DNA of 64,000 bases from CAYFZO01 sp965226235 (GTDB lineage: Bacteria > Pseudomonadota > Gammaproteobacteria > Poriferisulfidales > Oxydemutatoraceae), in assembly GCA_965226235.1 (NCBI GenBank), contig OZ245335.1:496001-560000 (forward strand), read 5' to 3'. This document shows, piece after piece, positions 36,284 to 46,000 of the stretch. Within the stretch, counting starts at the first letter, position 1; each line of letters begins with the position of its first letter. A program made the position numbers and the translations under genes. The notes under the pieces were generated by a model, which saw only the letters and a list, made by a program, of their open reading frames with translations, searched no databases and had not been told where the DNA came from.

Positions 36284-37597
36284 TTACTTCAAAAATTTCC
36301 CGAACGCGCCACATCCCGCATAGGCGCACTCGCCGGCAAGGTCTTCCTCGATCCTCAACAACTGGTTGTATTTTGCAACTCGGTCGGTACGGGACAGGGA
36401 ACCGGTCTTGATTTGCCCAACACCTGTCGCGACCGCGAGGTCGGCGATCGTAGCGTCCTCGGTTTCTCCCGAACGATGTGAAACGACACACGTGTACCCA
36501 GACTCGGTAGCGGTATCAATCGCATTGAAAGTTTCACTCAACGTGCCGATCTGGTTCACTTTGATGAGAACCGAATTAGCAACCTCCATCTCGATACCTT
36601 TACGGATGCGATCTACGTTCGTGACGAACAAATCGTCGCCGACGAGCTGCACTTTATTGCCGATGCGCTGCGTCAATGCGTGCCAGCCTTCCCAGTCGTC
36701 TTCCGCAAGACCGTCCTCGATCACCAGCAAGGGATACTTTCCAACCCAGCCTTCGTAGCAGGCGATGAGTTCCTGCGCGGTATATGTACGTGACTCGGAT
36801 TCAAAACGATAGTCGCCATCGCGGTAGAACCCGGAACTCGCCGAATCGATCGCCAGCCATACGTCCTGGCCGGGCGTGTAACCGGCGTGCTCAACCGCTT
36901 CCAGCACGATTTCAATCGCCGCCTGATTCGAGCCGAGGTTCGGGGCGAATCCTCCTTCGTCACCGACGGTGGTCGCGTGCCCTTCTTTTTCAAGAATCTG
37001 CCTGAGAGACCAGAATATCTCGGCCCCGGCACGCACCGCGTCAGCCATGGATCGAGCACCGGTTGGCACCACCATGAATTCCTGGATGTCGATATTGTTG
37101 TTTGCATGCGAACCACCGTTGAGAATATTGATCAGCGGCACGGGCAAACGCATCTTTCTTCCCTCGGCAAGGTATCGATACAAGGGCTTGCAACGCACCT
37201 GGCTGCCGGCTTTCGCCGCTGCCAGCGACACCGCGAGCAAGGCATTGGCACCGAGACGACCCTTGTCGGCGCTACCGTCCACGGCCAGCAAGCGACTGTC
37301 CAGCGCGCCTTGATCGCACACGTCGCAGCCACGCAACGTCTCGGCAATCTCGCCGTTGACGGCTGCAACCGCAAGAGTAACTCCTTTGCCATTGAACCTC
37401 GATGCGTCATGATCCCGTAGTTCCACGGCTTCGTGCACCCCCGTCGAAGCACCCGAAGGGACCGACGCACGACCGATTACGCCCTCGGCAGTGATCACGT
37501 CTGCTTCAACCGTCGGGTTGCCGCGCGAATCGATGATCTCTCGCCCACGGATTGAAGCAATCCTGCCTACCATACTACTGTGTCGTTTTTTACTCAC
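36284..37597 (-). CDS. eno: Enolase
   Basis: Glycolytic enzyme that interconverts 2-phosphoglycerate and phosphoenolpyruvate. Typical blocks: GREIIDSRGNPTVEAD, SGASTGVHEAVELRD, GDEGGFAPNLGSNQ, VIEDGLAEDDW, LVGDDLFVTN and SHRSGETEDATIADLAV. A GTG at 37597 overlaps the kdsA stop (GTGA) and gives 437 aa; an ATG at 37573 (MVGRIASIRG) gives an N-terminus closer to the family length and is a good alternative. In E. coli the RNase E tail binds enolase; whether the tail here does so cannot be told. Confidence 0.95.
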   Translation of the reverse strand: MSKKRHSSMVGRIASIRGREIIDSRGNPTVEADVITAEGVIGRASVPSGASTGVHEAVELRDHDASRFNGKGVTLAVAAVNGEIAETLRGCDVCDQGALDSRLLAVDGSADKGRLGANALLAVSLAAAKAGSQVRCKPLYRYLAEGRKMRLPVPLINILNGGSHANNNIDIQEFMVVPTGARSMADAVRAGAEIFWSLRQILEKEGHATTVGDEGGFAPNLGSNQAAIEIVLEAVEHAGYTPGQDVWLAIDSASSGFYRDGDYRFESESRTYTAQELIACYEGWVGKYPLLVIEDGLAEDDWEGWHALTQRIGNKVQLVGDDLFVTNVDRIRKGIEMEVANSVLIKVNQIGTLSETFNAIDTATESGYTCVVSHRSGETEDATIADLAVATGVGQIKTGSLSRTDRVAKYNQLLRIEEDLAGECAYAGCGAFGKFLK

Positions 37598-38475
37598 TTG
37601 TCAGAGGCGACCGGCGCGCCCGCATCGCGTTGCTCCATCCCATCTTCTGGAAAACCATGCTCCTTGGTGGTTGCATCTATCTCCTGCAAGTGCGCGAGCA
37701 ACGCCCGCATCTGCCCCAGCGGCCACGAATTCGCCCCATCGCTCAAGGCTTCTTCAGGGCACGGGTGACTCTCCATGAACACGCCGGCCACGCCAGCGGC
37801 AACGGCGGCTCTCGCAAGTGGTGCAATAAATTCACGTTGTCCACCCGATGCAGTCCCCTCACCCCCCGGCAGTTGCACCGAATGGGTGGCGTCGAATACC
37901 ACCGGGCACCGGGTCTGCCTCATGACTACCAACGAGCGCATGTCCACCACCAGATTATTGTAACCAAAGCACGCCCCGCGTTCGCAGACCATGAGATTCT
38001 GGTTGCCCGCCGCCCTGGCCTTTTCAACGACATTGGACATCTCCCGAGGGGAAAGAAACTGTCCTTTCTTGATATTCAGTGGCTTGTTGCACGCGGCGAC
38101 GTTGTAAATAAAATTGGTCTGACGGCACAGGAATGCCGGTGTCTGCAGCACGTCGACCACCGCTGCGACCTCATCGAGCGGCGTGTATTCATGAACGTCG
38201 GTCAATACCATGACACCGATCTCTTCCCTGACCTTCGCGAGGATATCAAGCCCGGCGGCAATTCCCAACCCGCGGAAGCTTTCGTGGGACGAGCGGTTTG
38301 CCTTGTCGAAAGAAGATTTATAGATAAACGGAACGCCCAGGTCTTCAGTGATGCGCTTTAGCTCTTCCGCGCAACGCATTGCCAACGTTTCGCTCTCGAT
38401 TACACACGGCCCACTGATGAAAACAAACGGATACTCCAGACCGATTGCCATCCCGTCTATGTTCATCCGGCACAC
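37594..38475 (-). CDS. kdsA: 3-deoxy-8-phosphooctulonate synthase
   Basis: Condenses arabinose 5-phosphate with PEP to Kdo-8-phosphate for LPS inner core and lipid A assembly. Family blocks: FVFISGPCVIESETLAMRCAE, FIYKSSFDKANRSS, LTDVHEY and DVLQTPAFLCRQT, and a C-terminal MESHPCPEEALSDG. The start at 38475 overlaps the pyrG end; Met at 38466 is also possible. The order pyrG-kdsA-eno is standard for gammaproteobacteria. Confidence 0.94.
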   Translation of the reverse strand: MCRMNIDGMAIGLEYPFVFISGPCVIESETLAMRCAEELKRITEDLGVPFIYKSSFDKANRSSHESFRGLGIAAGLDILAKVREEIGVMVLTDVHEYTPLDEVAAVVDVLQTPAFLCRQTNFIYNVAACNKPLNIKKGQFLSPREMSNVVEKARAAGNQNLMVCERGACFGYNNLVVDMRSLVVMRQTRCPVVFDATHSVQLPGGEGTASGGQREFIAPLARAAVAAGVAGVFMESHPCPEEALSDGANSWPLGQMRALLAHLQEIDATTKEHGFPEDGMEQRDAGAPVASDK

Positions 38476-40139
38476 CCCGGACGCATCTTCAAACGGCGCT
38501 GATCGGCACGATGCTCCATACCGGCTTGTATGAATGAAATGAACAGCGGGTGCCCCAGACGAGGCGTGGACTTGAATTCAGGATGAAACTGGCACCCCAG
38601 AAACCATGGATGATCGGGAAGTTCAACAATCTCAACGAGATTCCCATGTTCGGATCTGCCGGTTATCTTCAGGCCGGCATCTTGCAGATCCTTCAGGTAG
38701 CGGTTGTTGAATTCGTAGCGATGACGGTGACGCTCGTCGATTTTCTTTCGGCCATACTGCCTGTGCGCCAACGAATTGTTCTCCAGGACGCACGCCTGGC
38801 TTCCCAGCCTCATGGTGCCGCCGAGGTCCGAACCGACATCCCGCCGCTCGACATCGCCGGCGTCTGTCTGCCATTCCGTAACCAAGGCAATCACCGGATG
38901 CCTGGCCTGCGAATCGAACTCGGTACTGTGCGCTCCCGCCAGACCCGCGACATTGCGCGCAAACTCGATGACACCGATCTGCATCCCCAGGCAAATGCCA
39001 AAATAAGGAATCTGTTGCTCGCGCGCATAGCGAGCGGCATTGATTTTTCCCGCGATGCCACGATCTCCGAAGCCACCCGGCACCAGGATCGCAGAGACAC
39101 CCTCCAGCAGACTCATGTCCCCAGCCTCAAGCTCAGCGGAGTTTATGTAGACCACCCGCACCGAGGCCAGATTTTTGAGCCCCGCGTGATATAAAGCTTC
39201 GCTCACCGATTTATACGCGTCGGCGTGCGCCACATACTTGCCTACCACCGCCACCGTGAGCATATTGTCGGTAGCATCTCCGACTTTTTTTTCTGCCTCG
39301 ATGACATCCTGCCATGCTCCCAGCTTCGCCGGCTCTGCAGTGAGGCCGAGTTTCTTCACAAGAATCTCATCCACCCCTTGTCGGTTGAGGCGCAAGGGTA
39401 TTTCATAGATATTGTCGACATCCAGTGCAGTAATCACGTTTTCTTCCTTGACGTTGGTAAACAGCGCTATTTTTTTTCTCTCGTCATTACTCAGCAACTT
39501 TTTTGAACGGCACAACAGGATATCCGGCTGTATACCGATCGACCGCAACTCCTTGACCGAATGTTGCGTTGGTTTGGTCTTGATTTCTTTGCTGGCCTCG
39601 ATATACGGCACCAGGGTCAAATGCACAAACGCGGCACAGGTACCCAGTTCAACGCCGATCTGCCGAATAGCCTCGAGAAAAGGCAGAGATTCTATGTCAC
39701 CGACGGTGCCGCCGATTTCGACCACGGTGATATCGGCGCCAGCCACACCGGCGTACACCGACGCCTTGATTTCATCGGTGATATGCGGAATCACCTGAAC
39801 CGTGGCACCGAGGTATTCGCCGCGACGCTCCTTCCTGATGACGTTGGCATAGATCTGCCCGGTCGTGTAATTGCTGTGTCGTCCCGCACGAAAATTGACA
39901 AACCGCTCATAGTGCCCAAGATCGAGATCCGTCTCGGCACCATCGTCGGTAACGAAAACCTCGCCGTGCTGATAGGGACTCATCGTGCCAGGGTCGATAT
40001 TGATATAAGGATCAAGCTTGATGAGACTGACCTGTAAACCACGCGCCTCAAGCAGCGCGCCGACCGATGCCGAGGCGACACCTTTACCCAGAGAAGAAAC
40101 TACACCGCCCGTAAAAAAAATAAACCGGTTTTTTTCCAT
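38463..40139 (-). CDS. pyrG: CTP synthase
   Basis: Glutamine-dependent amidation of UTP to CTP. The synthetase half shows FFTGGVVSSLGKGVASASVGALLEARG, DPYINIDPGTMSPYQHGEVFVTDDGAETDLDLGHYERF in pieces; the class I glutaminase half has FGICLGMQ with the catalytic Cys and CQFHPEFKSTP with the catalytic His. The 558-aa length is slightly above the usual 545. First gene of the series running pyrG-kdsA-eno-ftsB-ispD-ispF. It is divergent from the T3SS gene sctD, so 40140-40292 marks the border of the secretion locus. Confidence 0.95.
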   Translation of the reverse strand: MEKNRFIFFTGGVVSSLGKGVASASVGALLEARGLQVSLIKLDPYINIDPGTMSPYQHGEVFVTDDGAETDLDLGHYERFVNFRAGRHSNYTTGQIYANVIRKERRGEYLGATVQVIPHITDEIKASVYAGVAGADITVVEIGGTVGDIESLPFLEAIRQIGVELGTCAAFVHLTLVPYIEASKEIKTKPTQHSVKELRSIGIQPDILLCRSKKLLSNDERKKIALFTNVKEENVITALDVDNIYEIPLRLNRQGVDEILVKKLGLTAEPAKLGAWQDVIEAEKKVGDATDNMLTVAVVGKYVAHADAYKSVSEALYHAGLKNLASVRVVYINSAELEAGDMSLLEGVSAILVPGGFGDRGIAGKINAARYAREQQIPYFGICLGMQIGVIEFARNVAGLAGAHSTEFDSQARHPVIALVTEWQTDAGDVERRDVGSDLGGTMRLGSQACVLENNSLAHRQYGRKKIDERHRHRYEFNNRYLKDLQDAGLKITGRSEHGNLVEIVELPDHPWFLGCQFHPEFKSTPRLGHPLFISFIQAGMEHRADQRRLKMRPGCAG

Positions 40140-40292
40140 TATGGTCGGCTAATATAGCACAAGCCAGGAAATGGGAATCGGCTGGAAAGCCAATGAAAAC
40201 CACGCTTGCCTGCTATCGCGATTGTAGCAGAACCCAATAACGAAAACCCGTTCGAGCTACAATAAGAACATCATTGTCTGCAGGCACAAACC

Positions 40293-41660
40293 ATGGCAAA
40301 AACACCCTGGATTCTGAAAATATTATCCGGCACACACATCGGTGCCGAGGTAGTTTTGTCAACCTCGGAAGCCGTACTGGGAAAAGACGAAAGCTGTGAC
40401 CTGGTCCTGGACGACGTCAGCCTCGCCGGCAAACATATCAGCCTGAGTAGCGATGGGTCAGGAGCAAATTTGACGTTGCTTAACACTGAAAAACCAATTC
40501 ATATCGACGGCGAAGAGTTTTCTGAAAGAACTATCCGGCTAAACCCCTTCCAGGTAATCAGAATCGGAACTTTATTCCTGTCGGCAGGCCCTGCTGACGC
40601 AGAATGGCCACCAATAGATCGATTGCTTGGCAACACCACTGAAAAAGGATCCGATGAGGATGACACAAAGCCGGAAAACGGTGGTGACACGGCACAAAAA
40701 ACCGAACCAAAACAGGACGATTCGCGCGGCAAATCTCTACCGCGGCGATACCTGTTTGCCATCGGTACCCTGCTGATCGTCACTGCTTTCATCGCCCTGC
40801 TCTATCTGCTGACAACGACCGAACGAGATGTGCACGACGAAACGTTTCAGCAAGACACCATCGACACCATCATGCAGCTTGCAGACCAATATGGAGCCCA
40901 GCTTCAGATAAGCGAGGCGCTTACAGACGAAGGGTTGATCGGGATCACGGGCTACATTGACGGCGAGCTCGACCGGAGCAGGTTTCTCAACCAACTCAGG
41001 AAAATCCATATCCATGTTGAAGTCGACCTTGTTTCCTCAGAAAAAACCATGCACGCCATCGACGCGGCCATCAACCGGTTTCGTGAGTACAACGAACATA
41101 ACCACGTTGAAGTAATAGCGGTCGCAGACTCACCTGGGGATTTTGTCCTGAGGGGCTATGTTCAAGACAAAGCCAAATGGTTGGAAACAGTGAAAGCACT
41201 GAAACACAACATCAAGGGCTACCGTAGCCTGAAAGATGAAGTTCAAACGCAGGAGGATCGCATTGCAGTGCTGAAGCAAATGCTGATTGCCGTACAGTTG
41301 GGCGAGCGCGTCGAAGTTTCCGCAACCGCGGAAGGAGTGGTACTTTCAGGAAAATTGAACCAGGAGGAGAAAAAGCAACTGGAGAGCGTAAAGGAAACCT
41401 TCAACCGAAAATTCAACCATCAGCCGGAAGCTGTACTGGCCACCGAGGAAGATACCGGCAACCAGTCATCGGTGAAGCTGGATATCCGAGCGATTGGCTT
41501 CAGTGGGCATCCGCACATTATCATGAGAAACGGTGAACGCTATACCGAAGGTGCCCAACTTGATAACGGATACACGATCACACGTATTACACCAGAATTT
41601 ATTCTCCTGACAAAAGACGGCAAAGACGAATTTTTCTATCTCGGTTCGGGACCTCAATGA
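40293..41660 (+). CDS. sctD: T3SS inner-membrane ring protein SctD
   Basis: Outer of the two inner-membrane rings of the injectisome (YscD/EscD/SsaD family). The cytoplasmic forkhead-associated domain spans about residues 5-100 (VLGKDESCDLVLDDVSLAGKHIS), followed by an acidic linker, one membrane helix at about residues 153-174 (LFAIGTLLIVTAFIALLYLL) and a periplasmic region of ring-building modules. At 455 aa it is in the SctD range. It is the only T3SS gene here on the plus strand and ends 36 bases before the stop of a converging gene. A weak TACAAT at 40258-40263 could be its -10 box. Confidence 0.85.
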   Translation: MAKTPWILKILSGTHIGAEVVLSTSEAVLGKDESCDLVLDDVSLAGKHISLSSDGSGANLTLLNTEKPIHIDGEEFSERTIRLNPFQVIRIGTLFLSAGPADAEWPPIDRLLGNTTEKGSDEDDTKPENGGDTAQKTEPKQDDSRGKSLPRRYLFAIGTLLIVTAFIALLYLLTTTERDVHDETFQQDTIDTIMQLADQYGAQLQISEALTDEGLIGITGYIDGELDRSRFLNQLRKIHIHVEVDLVSSEKTMHAIDAAINRFREYNEHNHVEVIAVADSPGDFVLRGYVQDKAKWLETVKALKHNIKGYRSLKDEVQTQEDRIAVLKQMLIAVQLGERVEVSATAEGVVLSGKLNQEEKKQLESVKETFNRKFNHQPEAVLATEEDTGNQSSVKLDIRAIGFSGHPHIIMRNGERYTEGAQLDNGYTITRITPEFILLTKDGKDEFFYLGSGPQ

Positions 41661-41696
41661 AGGCAATGCCTTTCTCTCCCAGGCGGCTCCAGGCTG

Positions 41697-43178
41697 CTAC
41701 ACCCTGGTTCCATAAATCTCTTCTTCCAGATGATCTTTCACGATCTGGTGGGCATGATCCTTCAACAATGGATACGACCACAGTTGAGAACGATCACGAA
41801 TGGCAGATGAAATGTTTTCGGTCAGTCCTCTCGGAATTATCTCGGCATCTTTGACTTTTATCCCTTCTGCTTCCAGCTCTTCCCGGTACCATTTGCCTAC
41901 ACGGTTCGTTGCCACCCAGTCCGCCAAACTCCTGTTTCCATGCTCTGCAAGGCTTTCCTTGTCGGTAATATCACCGCGCTCAATCAACTCTTCGAGTTGC
42001 TGCTTCACTTCGTCGGGAAACTGCGCTTTGGCTAACTGAGCCGGTAACGACCCTGCATCGTGCGTTTCAATATAATCACCGATAATCGCCCTGGCCTGCA
42101 CCTTGGCCTGTGCGTAGGGCAAAAAATCTCCGTGCGCGGCAAGTTCTTGTTGCACTTTCACCTCAAGTGCCAGCGGAATGGAAGTCTTTCCTCCTTCCTC
42201 GGAAGGAAGCGCCTCCTGGTACCAACGCTCCAAACGCTGAGTTCCCATCCACCGAATCGTGTGCTGGTTCACCAACTCTTTCACATTCTCTTTATCCAGG
42301 TTTGCGTTTTGCAACTGTGCTTTCAGATCTTCCTTGGCAGGAATATCCAGCTTGTCCAAATTCTGCAAAAAGGCCTCTCCCTCTGTCCTGGCTTCCTGAG
42401 GAGATGACTGGATACCCGTATCCTCTGTCACTGAAGCCTGGGGCGCAGAAGCGAACAGGCGATTTTGCTCCTCATCCAGCGCCTCATTGATAAGCCTGTC
42501 GGCAATGGCTTGCCCTCGCCGCATGATCCGGGGTAGTTTCATCTTCGCGATTTCATCTTCGGTACGACCCTCGACTTCTTTTACAACCTCATTAAAAACG
42601 CGCTCGCTCAAAGCTCGTTTGCACTCTTCTCCCATGCGGTAACCGGCCTCCTTCAGACGCGGCCTCTCGTCGATCATCTCTCCGATGCCACGCGACAGGT
42701 AATTACCAACCTGCTTGCCTTCAGCGTCTTTTCGATCCGACACGTAATGCGCCACCTTGACAATTTCGCGCCGCACGGAACATGGCTTTTCATTCAACCA
42801 GCCAATGACCTCCTTCACAAGACGCGCGGAGAGCCCCTTTTTACGAAACTGGTCCATGTCCGCCTGGAAATGACTCGACGTCAGAATGCGTTCTACATCG
42901 TCGAGGTCTTTTTTGGAGTAAAAATCATTCGCAATAGCTCTGAGAAAAGCATTATGGGCACTGCTGCTTTCAGTCTGCCGTACCAGCAGCGGAGCTTCTT
43001 GCCTGCTACTCGAGGAGGACCTGAACACTTTGCTGTGCATCCAACGGATCGCTCGACTGATGCGATTACCGCCGCCGCGAATCTTCAGTTGTCCTGTATC
43101 CTGGTCAACTCTAAAAGTGGCGTCGTCATTGGCTCGACGAACGGCATTGGTAAAACTTTGCAGGTTGATTTGTGCCAC
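41697..43178 (-). CDS. Candidate T3SS effector with duplicated C-terminal module, unrecognised
   Basis: Not recognised. The 493-aa, largely helical, soluble protein has no signal peptide or membrane segment. The C-terminal half contains two related modules (about residues 280-371 and 385-487), marked by RWMGTQRLERWYQEAL and DWVATNRVGKWYREEL, 111 residues apart. The N-terminus has a short basic, serine-rich stretch (IRWMHSKVFRSSSSS). The start is GTG at 43178 behind a near-perfect Shine-Dalgarno. The gene is last of the minus-strand T3SS genes, after the SopB-like gene, which with its soluble Ser-rich N-terminus suggests a secreted effector. This is inference from position and composition. Confidence 0.6.
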   Translation of the reverse strand: MAQINLQSFTNAVRRANDDATFRVDQDTGQLKIRGGGNRISRAIRWMHSKVFRSSSSSRQEAPLLVRQTESSSAHNAFLRAIANDFYSKKDLDDVERILTSSHFQADMDQFRKKGLSARLVKEVIGWLNEKPCSVRREIVKVAHYVSDRKDAEGKQVGNYLSRGIGEMIDERPRLKEAGYRMGEECKRALSERVFNEVVKEVEGRTEDEIAKMKLPRIMRRGQAIADRLINEALDEEQNRLFASAPQASVTEDTGIQSSPQEARTEGEAFLQNLDKLDIPAKEDLKAQLQNANLDKENVKELVNQHTIRWMGTQRLERWYQEALPSEEGGKTSIPLALEVKVQQELAAHGDFLPYAQAKVQARAIIGDYIETHDAGSLPAQLAKAQFPDEVKQQLEELIERGDITDKESLAEHGNRSLADWVATNRVGKWYREELEAEGIKVKDAEIIPRGLTENISSAIRDRSQLWSYPLLKDHAHQIVKDHLEEEIYGTRV

Positions 43179-43181
43179 GGG

Positions 43182-43191
43182 TCACCTCCTT
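43182..43191 (-). promoter_or_regulatory. Strong ribosome binding site deciding a GTG start
   Basis: The minus strand reads AAGGAGGTGA three bases before the GTG at 43178, close to a full complement of the 16S rRNA tail. It supports the GTG as the true start of the 493-aa effector candidate. Confidence 0.75.
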
Positions 43192-43226
43192 CTTATCGAT
43201 ACGCGACTATACAGCCACCAGGCAAA

Positions 43227-45857
43227 CTAGGCGGCCACATAATCGGAGCCTCCACGGTACGCAGACTCCAGTGCTCCATCAGCCACCATGTTGGCAAGCC
43301 CTGGAACCTGACTCCACTTCAGTTTATACCCGGGAAGCCCGGTATTGAGCCGTTGCATTTCAAGATTGCCGCTACCCAGGGTAAACTGGCTTCGCATGTG
43401 ACGCATCTCCTCCGCTTTCTGATCCGGAATATTCAGCGTGCCATTCTGTTCGGCGAAGGCGGCAAGGCACTTTACTTCGGCATCCAGTTGCCCGGTGCGA
43501 TCCTTGCCGCTCTTGCAGTTAAACAAGGGGGTTTCACCCATCAGGTAAGTCACCAGCGCGAGTCGGGATACCATCTTGTACGGTTCCTGGTCACCACTGA
43601 TAAAGGAGCCTTCCCGCCAGATATCCTTGAGTTGGCTGGCGGCGCTGGAAAGCTTGGCTATATCCTTGTCCACCCGGGTTATTTGCCGCTCGACTTCGAT
43701 CCGATCCCCAGACCCATCAGAGGCTTGTACCTGCAGTTGTTCTTTTTGCGCCTGCATTTGGTCGAGCTTTCGCTGAACGTCACCACCGAGTCCCCTGCCA
43801 TTGGAAGAACCAATCAACGTAGTCAGTTCAGGATTGTTCCGCTCCATGGAAAAACCCCAGCCCATCAGGTTGCGCCACACAGGTGTCGTGGAAGAAATTT
43901 TAGCCACTTGGCCAATTGCGCCACCATTGACGCCAAAGTTGAACGGTCTGACGTTGATCTTGACCTGCACCGGCTGGATATTCCCGTTTTCATCGCGCAC
44001 CTCCAGCGTTGCAGGGGTGTCTTTGGCCAGGCCATGCAACGCTGCGGTCTGCACTTTGAGCATGTTTTTTTCATCGCTGCTGGGTCCCTTGAATAGCGGG
44101 CGGGTGTGGTCTGGCGTCAATAGCGAAATAGAACTCAGGTTTAATGGAACGGTCTCACCGGCGAGCGCTTTCTGAAACTTTTCCGGGTCGGAAACCAGGG
44201 CAGTGACCGCCACTTCCCGCGCCATGTTCTTGCTCGCTTCAGCCCGCATTTTGTTTGCATAATCTTTTGCAGAAGCGGGGCTACTCCGGATCGCAGTAAA
44301 AATATCATCGACCACTGCCTCGCGCCTCACGCCTTGAGGAACAGGGACCGCGCCATTGCGCACAAGCAAATCACTGATCATGGATCGCAGGGTCGCGTCG
44401 GGTAGTTTGTTCAGATTTTTCCCGTGCAAGTCGTATGAGTCCAGAACCCCATGGCGCAATCCGGCAAACAACACCTTGCCGGTTTCATCCTTGGCCTGTG
44501 TGTGCGCAAGGTTCGGAGCGTGTTGATATTGCAAACGGTCGGAGCAGTTGACGCCATCAATCCCATCCGATCGATACTTCTGTACGAAGTTTTCATCAAA
44601 TGCTTTTGCCGGGCTAATCGTGCTTTGAACGGTTTTCTCTTCGGCTGCCTGACCTCCGGAGGCAACCGGCACGCGGTAACGCACTTCCTTCTCAATGGGA
44701 TCCCACGACTGCTGATTGAACGTTTGGTTCCTTGCTTGCTGGAACAGAAACTTCAAGTCAGGCAAATGCCTTTTTTCTACCCCCGCCGCCTGTACCCGGT
44801 GCTTGACAAACTCCTGCAGCATACGGGTCTGTCCCACTTTCCCATGCGCCAGCGGCAACCAGGGCTCATCGCTCTTACCACCCTGCATTTTTTGGTCCCA
44901 ATGCGCTTTCAATTCCCCGATAGCGTCCTTATCACCCTTCTTTTCCTTGACCAAAGTGAAAGGATTGCTCCATAGTTCCTTTGCTGGCAGCGCCAATTTG
45001 TCCGTGGGTGGTTGTGCCGGCAACCCAGGATGCTCGCTCAGCGTTTTTGCATGAGACAAGGCGTCGTGATGTTCCTCAAGAGCCTTGACGATCTCCGATT
45101 TCGCCGAATCCGATAATCCTGGCACCGAAAGTTGCCGGGCGGCATTCGCCGCGGTGGCTGCACTCAGCAGGTTCGTATGCACCCGGTCGCTTCGGCTGAC
45201 CGCTTCCTGCGGCATCTCGTCCAGGTCATACAGAGACATCAAGTCCGCCACATCCATGTGCCGATCCGCGAAACGCGCCTGCAGATCCTGAATCAACCTG
45301 CCGGTCTCGCGAGACATCCCCCCACTTGCTGACAACTGATCTTCCTTACTCATCAGCCAACCCTGTATCAATGCAAGATTGTGCTTGCCGGCTGCCAGCA
45401 GTGCCTGCGCTTCGACCTGTTCGTGTGCACCAGCCCCTCCTCCTTCATCCAGTTTGCCCAGCAACACTGCGGCACGCCCAATGTCCTCATCGACACTACC
45501 GGCGTATGCAATCGCCGTCTCAAAATCCGCTTGCAAGTGATCCGGGGTATTTCCCTGTTCAACCTGATCCGTCAGGTAGTTTGTCAGGTTCTCGACTGTT
45601 TCAACCTGTGCCGCAGGCGATTGATTCACCGAGGATTCAGTGGACCCTTGGGGCCCCCCTTGGGCAATCGCACGTGTTGCGATCGGGCTCGGAACCGGGT
45701 GGTTTGCTCCATGTGTACCGGTTCCAACGGAGGGTACCGGATTATGATTTCTGGTTACGGTCCTGGTCTGGAACCGACCCTGCGCCGCACCTTCCTTCCC
45801 AGGCTGTAAACCGGTTGGTGAAACACGGGATGTACTTGTTTTTCCAACGAAGTCCAT
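43227..45857 (-). CDS. SopB/IpgD-family inositol phosphate phosphatase effector
   Basis: Homologue of the T3SS effectors Salmonella SopB (SigD) and Shigella IpgD, which hydrolyse host phosphoinositides. The catalytic loop is C781-K-S-G-K-D-R-T (in FNCKSGKDRTGQLDAEVK), followed by SGNLEMQRLNTGLPGYK, which parallels the SopB segment after its active Cys. A second conserved block RPFNFGVN lies near residue 640. The catalytic Cys is about 95 residues from the end, as in SopB (about 100). At 876 aa it has an N-terminal region about 300 residues longer than SopB, rich in Ser/Gln/Pro at the start, with no recognisable domain. The neighbours are sctC and another effector candidate; a CesT chaperone gene is at 50578. 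Confidence 0.85.
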   Translation of the reverse strand: MDFVGKTSTSRVSPTGLQPGKEGAAQGRFQTRTVTRNHNPVPSVGTGTHGANHPVPSPIATRAIAQGGPQGSTESSVNQSPAAQVETVENLTNYLTDQVEQGNTPDHLQADFETAIAYAGSVDEDIGRAAVLLGKLDEGGGAGAHEQVEAQALLAAGKHNLALIQGWLMSKEDQLSASGGMSRETGRLIQDLQARFADRHMDVADLMSLYDLDEMPQEAVSRSDRVHTNLLSAATAANAARQLSVPGLSDSAKSEIVKALEEHHDALSHAKTLSEHPGLPAQPPTDKLALPAKELWSNPFTLVKEKKGDKDAIGELKAHWDQKMQGGKSDEPWLPLAHGKVGQTRMLQEFVKHRVQAAGVEKRHLPDLKFLFQQARNQTFNQQSWDPIEKEVRYRVPVASGGQAAEEKTVQSTISPAKAFDENFVQKYRSDGIDGVNCSDRLQYQHAPNLAHTQAKDETGKVLFAGLRHGVLDSYDLHGKNLNKLPDATLRSMISDLLVRNGAVPVPQGVRREAVVDDIFTAIRSSPASAKDYANKMRAEASKNMAREVAVTALVSDPEKFQKALAGETVPLNLSSISLLTPDHTRPLFKGPSSDEKNMLKVQTAALHGLAKDTPATLEVRDENGNIQPVQVKINVRPFNFGVNGGAIGQVAKISSTTPVWRNLMGWGFSMERNNPELTTLIGSSNGRGLGGDVQRKLDQMQAQKEQLQVQASDGSGDRIEVERQITRVDKDIAKLSSAASQLKDIWREGSFISGDQEPYKMVSRLALVTYLMGETPLFNCKSGKDRTGQLDAEVKCLAAFAEQNGTLNIPDQKAEEMRHMRSQFTLGSGNLEMQRLNTGLPGYKLKWSQVPGLANMVADGALESAYRGGSDYVAA

Positions 45858-46000
45858 GCATTTGTTCTCTTGGATACGCGAACAACCAACTAATAATCCA
45901 TCTGCATACAGGATCTATACTCATCCTAGCATATCCTGCCTACGTGTAGCAGGTCGCGTGGTTCTTCACGGAATTTCCACCAAAACGCTCCGAGGGGAGC

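Noticed and set aside
42747..44096. A 449-codon plus-strand open frame
   Set aside because: It is antisense to the SopB-like gene and the 493-aa gene and spans the gap between them without its own features.
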